The notes below the pieces were generated by a model. The model searched no databases. It saw only the letters and a list, made by a program, of their open reading frames with translations, and had not been told where the DNA came from. Positions 32,498 to 37,444 of a stretch of DNA of 37,444 nt are shown piece after piece. Within the stretch, counting starts at the first letter, position 1. Each line of letters opens with the position of its first letter. The stretch is taken from NCBI GenBank assembly GCA_003543245.1, contig DPJB01000037.1, positions 448 through 37,891 on the forward strand. Direction: 5' to 3'. The translations under genes were made by a program, and so were the position numbers. The DNA is from Moraxellaceae bacterium. GTDB lineage: Bacteria > Pseudomonadota > Gammaproteobacteria > Pseudomonadales > Moraxellaceae.

Positions 32498-32956
32498 ATG
32501 AAAGCATGTATTGCCCTTCTGGGCCTAAGTCTGGTCATTCCTCTTGGTGGCTGCACACAGGTACTGAAAACACCGGATCAAGTCTCCGCCCAGCAGCAAT
32601 CCCTGACAGGCAGCTGGAGCCTGCAGCAAGCCAACAAGCTGGGCACCTTGCCAACAGAAAGCGTTACGCTGATTCTGCGCAATGCCGCTACAGGCGACAA
32701 CTCGAAACTTAGCGTCAGTGGGCATGCCGGCGTAAACCATTTCGTGGGTAATGCCATTATTGACCTTACACAGCAACGAATGCAGATCAGACAGATTGCC
32801 AGCACGCGCCAAGCGGGCCCCGAGCCCTTGATGCAGTTTGAGAAGGATTACCTGAACCAACTTGAGGCTGTTGTCACTTACAAGCTCATGGACGACCGGC
32901 TGGAGCTCAATACGTTACATGGAGACACTCTGGATTTTTCGCGCCAACCGAAGTAA
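32498..32956 (+). CDS. META-domain lipoprotein (HslJ-like)
   Basis: 152 residues from ATG 32498-32500, with GGAG six bases upstream. The N-terminus is a lipoprotein signal (MKACIALLGLSLVIPLGGC, acylated at Cys19). The rest resembles a META domain as in heat-shock protein HslJ (LTGSWSLQQANKLG, then VTLILRNAATGD, a GHAGVNHFVGNAIID stretch and the closing LNTLHGDTLDFSR). META proteins are small envelope proteins of unclear role; several link to stress or antibiotic tolerance. Here the usual G-x-x-G-C-N motif reads GHAGVNHF, so the Cys is missing. It is isolated between two terminators. Confidence 0.78.
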   Translation: MKACIALLGLSLVIPLGGCTQVLKTPDQVSAQQQSLTGSWSLQQANKLGTLPTESVTLILRNAATGDNSKLSVSGHAGVNHFVGNAIIDLTQQRMQIRQIASTRQAGPEPLMQFEKDYLNQLEAVVTYKLMDDRLELNTLHGDTLDFSRQPK

Positions 32957-32973
32957 CCGAAGCGCCGACTACA

Positions 32974-33008
32974 AATGCAAAAGGCACGATTTCCGTGCCT
33001 TTTGCATT
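32974..33008. terminator. Bidirectional terminator between META lipoprotein and rraA
   Basis: 15-bp arms, AATGCAAAAGGCACG (32974-32988) and CGTGCCTTTTGCATT (32994-33008), around a 5-nt loop. It lies between converging genes, 17 bases past the lipoprotein stop and 38 bases past the rraA stop. Confidence 0.9.
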
Positions 33009-33046
33009 ATGAGACATACGAATGGCTACACAGCCCAGACTCATCA

Positions 33047-33529
33047 TCAAGTAAGCAGGTTTTTTGGGGAAACAATCACGCCATTGTTGTCAGCGTAGGC
33101 ATACTGGCCCTGCACGAATGTCACTCCACCGAAGGTGATATCCAGGCCGATTTCACCCACACCCTTGCGCACACTCTTGAGGGGTATGGCCGCCACGGCA
33201 TGCACACCGAGGTCCAGCTGCGCCAGTGCATCCACATCCCGCACGCAACCAAAGATGATTACCCCTTCCCAGCCATGCTGAACTGCGCTTTCACCGATCA
33301 TGTCGCCCATCAGGGCACAGCGCATGGAGCCACCACCATCCACAACCAGTACCTTGCCCTTGCCGGGTGTTGCCAGCAGCTCTTTCACCCGAGAATTGTC
33401 TTCGTGACATTTCACTGTGACGATTTCACCACCAAAGGCCTCACGGCCACCAAAACTGCCAAACATCGGCTCGCATACACGAACGTCATCGGGATGGTCA
33501 TCACACAGGTCACAGGTCACAAAGCTCAT
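33047..33529 (-). CDS. rraA: RraA-family protein (RNase E regulator / HMG aldolase-like)
   Basis: 160 residues, typical RraA length. E. coli RraA binds RNase E and dampens mRNA decay; many relatives instead have class II 4-hydroxy-4-methyl-2-oxoglutarate/oxaloacetate aldolase activity. Conserved features include VDGGGSMRCALMGD (Arg70, Asp76) and FGCVRDVDAL (Arg97-Asp98), the R-D pair that fits the aldolase active site. Because those residues are kept, catalytic activity is possible, and the RraA name should be taken as the family name. AAGGAG precedes ATG 33527-33529. It starts 33 bases after the stop of the SDR gene upstream and is probably co-transcribed with it. Confidence 0.88.
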   Translation of the reverse strand: MSFVTCDLCDDHPDDVRVCEPMFGSFGGREAFGGEIVTVKCHEDNSRVKELLATPGKGKVLVVDGGGSMRCALMGDMIGESAVQHGWEGVIIFGCVRDVDALAQLDLGVHAVAAIPLKSVRKGVGEIGLDITFGGVTFVQGQYAYADNNGVIVSPKNLLT

Positions 33530-33562
33530 GGCAACTCCTTGAATGTCAGGCCAGGAATATGG

Positions 33563-34225
33563 TCAGGCAATTAGCGCCTGGATTTCGTTATAGCGGCAAA
33601 TACGGACACCTTTGCCCCCGGACAATGCCGCAGCAACCATGGCGGCCGCCAGATCAGACCCCTTGACCGGATGTGCAGCCCGCAACGGGCCCCGAAGCAG
33701 CGGGGCAATCAGTGTACTGAGCCGCGCCCCCAAAGCCTCACCTATGCGGGCCTCTGCACGATCACCCAGAAGGAACGAGGGCTGGAATATGGTCAGACAG
33801 GAAAATCCCAGCGACCGGATGTCATTCTCAAGGGTGCCCTTGACCCGGTTATAAAAAACCGGAGAACCCGCTCTGGCACCAAGTGCGGACACCAGCAGGA
33901 AGTGACCGGCACCGTTGGCCTGCATGCGGTGGGCAAACTCATACGCATAGCCATAGTCCACCTTGTGGAACTCGGCCTTGGTACCAGCCTGGCGAATGGT
34001 TGTTCCCAGACAGCAGAACGCGTCATCCGCCTTGATGTCTGCCAGCGCCTCACCCAGGTGATCAAACGGAATCTCGATCGTCTGGAGCTTTTCATGTCGC
34101 AGCTTGAGGGGACGCCTGGTCACGGCAATGACCTTGTCATAGGCCGGAGAAGCCAGTAACTCACGCAGGCAATGCCCACCAACCAGGCCTGTAGCACCGA
34201 TCAGGATTGCAGTTTTTCCTGCCAT
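33563..34225 (-). CDS. Atypical SDR, NAD(P)H-binding (TIP30/HTATIP2-like)
   Basis: 220 residues from ATG 34223-34225, with GGTGAG six bases upstream; a GTG two codons before is an alternative. The N-terminal Rossmann motif GATGLVGG is at residues 10-17, with VTRRPLKL after strand 2 suggesting NADP. The region VSALGARAGSPVFYNRVKGTLENDI contains a Tyr-x3-Lys-like arrangement (YNRVK), as in extended or atypical SDRs. It is similar to oxidoreductases of the HTATIP2 group common in pseudomonads. The substrate is unknown. It is divergent from liuR with the 26-bp dyad in between. Confidence 0.85.
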   Translation of the reverse strand: MAGKTAILIGATGLVGGHCLRELLASPAYDKVIAVTRRPLKLRHEKLQTIEIPFDHLGEALADIKADDAFCCLGTTIRQAGTKAEFHKVDYGYAYEFAHRMQANGAGHFLLVSALGARAGSPVFYNRVKGTLENDIRSLGFSCLTIFQPSFLLGDRAEARIGEALGARLSTLIAPLLRGPLRAAHPVKGSDLAAAMVAAALSGGKGVRICRYNEIQALIA

Positions 34226-34337
34226 TTCCACTCACCCACTACAAAAGAGGTGCAATTATGCGCTCTGCCAGCCAATGACGACACCACCCTTACCCTCCTT
34301 TTGACTGGCAATTCCGTCCATGTCTGCGAGCACACCA

Positions 34338-34363
34338 TTACCTTTACGTTAACGTAAAGGTAA
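34338..34363. promoter_or_regulatory. LiuR-type operator: perfect 26-bp palindrome before liuR
   Basis: The arm TTACCTTTACGTT (34338-34350) is followed with no spacer by its exact complement (34351-34363), ending 31 bases before the liuR ATG. MerR-family activators bind dyads between widely spaced -35 and -10 elements, and the core TTTACGTTAACGTAAA resembles the known LiuR motif. The AT-rich GCAATAAT just downstream could be the -10. Autoregulation of the liu operon is inferred. Confidence 0.85.
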
Positions 34364-34394
34364 GCAATAATCCGGACCCTGACCCGGAGATGCA

Positions 34395-34802
34395 ATGAGT
34401 CCCACCTACACGATTTCAGAACTGGCCAAAGAGTTCGATGTCACAACCCGGACCATCCGATTTTATGAGGATGAAGGCCTGCTGCGCCCCGAGCGGCGGG
34501 GACAGACCCGCGTCTACTCCAGCCGTGACCGTGTCCTGCTCAAGCTGATCCTGCGGGGCAAGCGGCTGGGATTTTCACTTGCCGAATGCCGGGAACTCTT
34601 TGATCTCTATGACCCGGAGCATGACAACAAGGCCCAGTACCAGCTCATGCTGGACAAGCTGGGAGCACGCCGGGCAGCACTGGACCAGCAGTTGCGTGAC
34701 ATCAAGCTCATGCAGCTGGAACTGGATGCGGCGGAAACACGCATCCGCGATGCAATGACGGGCAACCCCCAAAAAGAACACTGTGATGAGGATTTGACAT
34801 GA
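34395..34802 (+). CDS. liuR: MerR-family regulator of leucine/isovalerate catabolism (LiuR)
   Basis: 135 residues. The N-terminal MerR winged helix-turn-helix is clear (YTISELAKEFDVTTRTIRFYEDEGLLRP, read in two parts, and RGQTRVYSSRDRVLLKLILRGKRLGFSL), followed by a dimerising coiled coil (about 80-118). There is no pair of metal-binding cysteines, so it belongs to the LiuR rather than the metal-sensing branch. Its stop overlaps the liuA start (ATGA at 34799-34802). LiuR controls branched-chain amino-acid catabolism in gamma-proteobacteria, and the dyad upstream fits autoregulation. Confidence 0.93.
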   Translation: MSPTYTISELAKEFDVTTRTIRFYEDEGLLRPERRGQTRVYSSRDRVLLKLILRGKRLGFSLAECRELFDLYDPEHDNKAQYQLMLDKLGARRAALDQQLRDIKLMQLELDAAETRIRDAMTGNPQKEHCDEDLT

Positions 34803-35962
34803 GCTACACCGGTATGAGTTTTGGTCTGGGCGAAACGATCAATGCCCTGCGCGATACGGTCGAGCAGTTTTCCCGCAAGGAAATCGCCCCTCGCGCCGCA
34901 GACATCGACCGTCAGAACGAGTTCCCGATGGATCTCTGGCGCAAATTCGGCGACCTGGGTCTGCTCGGGATGACCGTCAGCGAAGAGTACGGCGGCAGCG
35001 ACATGGGATATCTGGCACATGTCGTCGCGCTCGAGGAAATTTCTCGCGCTTCTGCTTCAGTCGGCCTGTCCTACGGTGCCCACTCCAATCTCTGCGTCAA
35101 CCAGATCTTCAAGAATGGCAACAACGCCCAACGCACGAAATATCTGCCCAAACTGGTCAGTGGCGAGCACATTGGCGCATTGGCAATGAGTGAGCCGAAT
35201 GCCGGCTCCGACGTGGTAAGCATGAAGTTGCGTGCCGACAAGAAAGGCGACCGTTATGTGCTCAACGGCAACAAGATGTGGATTACCAACGGCCCTGATG
35301 CCAACACCTATGTGATTTACGCCAAGACCGACATCAACGCTGGCCCTCGCGGCATGACCGCATTTATTGTCGAACGCGACTTCAAGGGTTTCACACAGGC
35401 CCAGAAGCTGGACAAGCTGGGCATGCGCGGTTCCAACACCTGCGAACTCGTATTCCAGGATTGCGAAGTGCCGGAAGAAAACATCCTTGGCAAACTCAAT
35501 GAAGGTGTAAAGGTCCTGATGTCTGGTCTGGACTACGAGCGCGTCGTGCTTTCCGGCGGCCCGGTCGGTCTCATGCAGTCCTGCATGGATGTTGTCATTC
35601 CGTACATTCATGACCGCAAGCAGTTTGGCCAGGCCATTGGTGAGTTCCAGCTCATGCAGGGCAAGGTTGCCGACATGTACACCCTGCTCAATGCCTCACG
35701 AGCCTATCTCTACAGCGTGGCACAGGCTTGCGACCGTGGCGAAACGGCACGCAAGGATGCTGCGGCCGTCATTCTCTATACCGCTGAAAATGCAACGAAA
35801 CTGGCGCTGGAAGCCATCCAGGTGCTGGGTGGAAATGGCTATATCAACGAGAACCCGACGGGCCGCTATCTGCGTGATGCCAAGCTGTACGAAATTGGCG
35901 CCGGTACCAGTGAAATTCGCCGCATGCTGATCGGGCGTGAACTCTTTAACGAGACGAAGTGA
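34799..35962 (+). CDS. liuA: Isovaleryl-CoA dehydrogenase LiuA
   Basis: 387 residues. A FAD acyl-CoA dehydrogenase that converts isovaleryl-CoA to 3-methylcrotonyl-CoA in leucine degradation. The catalytic base Glu247 lies in GLDYERVVLSGGPVGLMQ, as in human IVD (Glu254), which separates it from short-chain dehydrogenases whose base lies near the C-terminus. FAD/substrate motifs include LAMSEPNAGSD (128-138), WITNG (161-165), DRKQFGQAIGEFQ and the C-terminal QVLGGNGY. It overlaps liuR by four bases and is followed by liuB after four bases. Confidence 0.96.
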   Translation: MSYTGMSFGLGETINALRDTVEQFSRKEIAPRAADIDRQNEFPMDLWRKFGDLGLLGMTVSEEYGGSDMGYLAHVVALEEISRASASVGLSYGAHSNLCVNQIFKNGNNAQRTKYLPKLVSGEHIGALAMSEPNAGSDVVSMKLRADKKGDRYVLNGNKMWITNGPDANTYVIYAKTDINAGPRGMTAFIVERDFKGFTQAQKLDKLGMRGSNTCELVFQDCEVPEENILGKLNEGVKVLMSGLDYERVVLSGGPVGLMQSCMDVVIPYIHDRKQFGQAIGEFQLMQGKVADMYTLLNASRAYLYSVAQACDRGETARKDAAAVILYTAENATKLALEAIQVLGGNGYINENPTGRYLRDAKLYEIGAGTSEIRRMLIGRELFNETK

Positions 35963-35966
35963 TACC

Positions 35967-37444
35967 ATGCCAGTCATTCAATCAAAGATTCATCCGCACT
36001 CGCCGGGCTTTCAGGAAAACTCCCTGTATCACCGGGCACTGAGTGATGACCTCAATCGTTTGCTCGACCGTATTCGCGAAGGGGGTGGTGCTACTGCAAT
36101 TGCTCGACACAAGGGCCGTGGCAAGCTGACCGCTCGTGAACGCATCAACGTCCTGATTGACCCGGGCTCCCCTTTTCTGGAACTGGCACCACTGGCTGCA
36201 CATGAAGTGTACGGCGAGGATGTAGCCGCTGCCGGGATTGTGGCCGGTATTGGTCGCGTGAACGGCATCGAGTGTGTTATCGCAGCCAATGATGCCACGG
36301 TGAAAGGTGGCTCCTATTATCCGTTGACCGTGAAAAAACATTTGCGTGCCCAGACGATTGCGCAGGAAAACCATCTCCCCTGCATTTATCTTGTGGACTC
36401 GGGTGGCGCCAACCTGCCACGACAGGACGAAGTGTTTCCGGACCACCTGCATTTTGGCCACATCTTTTTTAACCAGGCCAACATGTCGGCGGCAAACATT
36501 CCGCAGATTGCTGTCGTGATGGGCTCTTGTACTGCTGGCGGTGCCTATGTGCCTGCGATGGCCGATGAAGCCATCATTGTGAAGCATCAGGGCACGATTT
36601 TTCTGGCGGGTCCGCCATTGGTGAAGGCAGCAACGGGGGAAGTCGTCACATCCGAAGAACTCGGTGGTGCCGAACTGCATAGCCGTGTTTCCGGAGTGAC
36701 GGATCAGCTGGCCGAGAATGATGAGCATGCCCTCGCCCTCGCCCGTGCCTCGATTGGCCGCCTGAATCGTGTCAAACAGGTCAGTCTGGATATCCGCGAG
36801 CCTGTGGCCCCGCTGTATCCGGTCGAAGACATCTACGGCATCCTGCCCAAGGATGCCCGTGAACCATTTGATGTTCGCGAAATCATTGCCCGCCTGGTCG
36901 ATGGCTCCGAGTTTGATGAGTTCAAGCCGCTTTACGGCAATACACTGGTTACCGGATTTGCCCGTCTCTGGGGCTATCCGGTTGGCATCATTGCCAACAA
37001 CGGCATCCTGTTCTCAGAGTCTGCGCTCAAAGGCGCCCACTTCATCGAGCTGTGCTGCCAACGCAAGATTCCACTGGTCTTCCTGCAAAACATTACCGGC
37101 TTCATGGTCGGCAAAAAATACGAGGAAGGCGGCATTGCCAAGAACGGCGCCAAAATGGTTCATGCCGTCGCCTGTGCCAAGGTACCCAAGTTCACCGTGA
37201 TTATTGGCGGCAGTTTTGGTGCCGGTAATTACGGCATGTGTGGTCGCGCCTATGAGCCGCGCTTTCTCTTCATGTGGCCGAATGCCCGCATCTCCGTCAT
37301 GGGAGGTGAACAGGCCGCCAGCGTGCTGACTGATGTGAAGAAAGCCTCACTCGCCAAACAGGGCGTAGAGTGGACACCCGAACAGGAAACCGAGTTCAAG
37401 CAACCACTACTCGACAAATACGGAAAAGAGGCCCATCCCTACTA
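35967..37444 (+). CDS. liuB: Methylcrotonyl-CoA carboxylase beta (carboxyltransferase) subunit LiuB, 3' end missing
   Basis: Starts at ATG 35967-35969, four bases after liuA, and runs off the right edge after 492 codons; LiuB proteins are about 535 residues, so roughly 40 are missing. It is the carboxyltransferase subunit that moves CO2 from biotin on LiuD to 3-methylcrotonyl-CoA. Crotonase-type acyl-CoA features are present: GRGKLTARERI near residue 50, NDATVKGGSYYP, YLVDSGGANLPRQ, GSCTAGGAYVPAMAD, and in the second half QNITGFMVGKKYE, GGSFGAGNYGMCGRAYEP and MGGEQAA. liuC and liuD are expected just past the edge. Confidence 0.95.
   Translation, partial: MPVIQSKIHPHSPGFQENSLYHRALSDDLNRLLDRIREGGGATAIARHKGRGKLTARERINVLIDPGSPFLELAPLAAHEVYGEDVAAAGIVAGIGRVNGIECVIAANDATVKGGSYYPLTVKKHLRAQTIAQENHLPCIYLVDSGGANLPRQDEVFPDHLHFGHIFFNQANMSAANIPQIAVVMGSCTAGGAYVPAMADEAIIVKHQGTIFLAGPPLVKAATGEVVTSEELGGAELHSRVSGVTDQLAENDEHALALARASIGRLNRVKQVSLDIREPVAPLYPVEDIYGILPKDAREPFDVREIIARLVDGSEFDEFKPLYGNTLVTGFARLWGYPVGIIANNGILFSESALKGAHFIELCCQRKIPLVFLQNITGFMVGKKYEEGGIAKNGAKMVHAVACAKVPKFTVIIGGSFGAGNYGMCGRAYEPRFLFMWPNARISVMGGEQAASVLTDVKKASLAKQGVEWTPEQETEFKQPLLDKYGKEAHPY

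Noticed and set aside
1..37444. CRISPR array, tRNA, rRNA, phage or plasmid modules
   Set aside because: No regularly spaced repeats, no cloverleaf or rRNA segments and no integrase, transposase or replication genes were recognised on either strand.

Overview
The window reads as a chromosomal segment of an aerobic gammaproteobacterium in the Pseudomonadales, probably close to the Moraxellaceae/Pseudomonas lineage. Evidence for this is the GntR-regulated prp operon with an AcnD-type dehydratase, the rlmKL / rmf / pyrD neighbourhood, the liuR-liuA-liuB leucine operon, and an NAD-malate dehydrogenase of the Acinetobacter-like type. GC looks like the mid-50s by eye (not calculated). Genes are densely packed, and I see no tRNA, rRNA, CRISPR array, insertion sequence or phage gene. 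Most of the window is core metabolism.

Layout. (1) 1-4060, minus strand: propionate catabolism by the 2-methylcitrate cycle, gntR-prpB-prpC-acnD (acnD cut by the left edge), preceded by a cluster of ATTGTCGACAAT operators. (2) 4075-8042: a small glutaredoxin-like protein and the rRNA methyltransferase rlmKL (minus), ribosome modulation factor rmf (plus), and pyrD (minus). (3) 8112-15550, minus: a four-gene envelope cluster consisting of a DUF1302 outer-membrane barrel, a DUF1329 periplasmic protein, a YCF48-like beta-propeller and an MMPL/RND permease. Terminator-like hairpins lie between its genes, and its upstream region of about 500 bp holds a perfect 34-bp palindrome. (4) 15551-23824, minus: a probable seven-gene run consisting of a coiled-coil protein, an ACC-deaminase-like PLP enzyme, a cNMP-binding/rhodanese protein, NAD kinase, DUF1315, DUF2797 and pepN. 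(5) 23920-27268: fadH (2,4-dienoyl-CoA reductase, minus) divergent from an AraC-type regulator. (6) 27269-30302: a Tat-exported PhoD-like phosphatase enlarged by an Ala/Thr-rich insertion. (7) 30345-34225: an overlooked 30-residue very acidic small ORF, a QueD/PTPS-family protein, mdh, a META-domain lipoprotein, rraA and an atypical SDR. (8) 34338-37444: liuR-liuA-liuB (leucine/isovalerate catabolism; liuB cut by the right edge) behind a perfect 26-bp LiuR-type dyad.

Together the genes describe a heterotroph that uses short-chain and unsaturated fatty acids and branched-chain amino acids: prp handles propionyl-CoA, fadH handles unsaturated fatty acids, liu handles isovaleryl-CoA, and mdh feeds the TCA cycle. 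The most interesting poorly understood parts are the DUF1302-DUF1329-YCF48-MMPL cluster (a plausible trans-envelope transporter of hydrophobic molecules), the acidic 30-aa ORF, the enlarged PhoD, and the coiled-coil protein that heads the nadK/pepN run.
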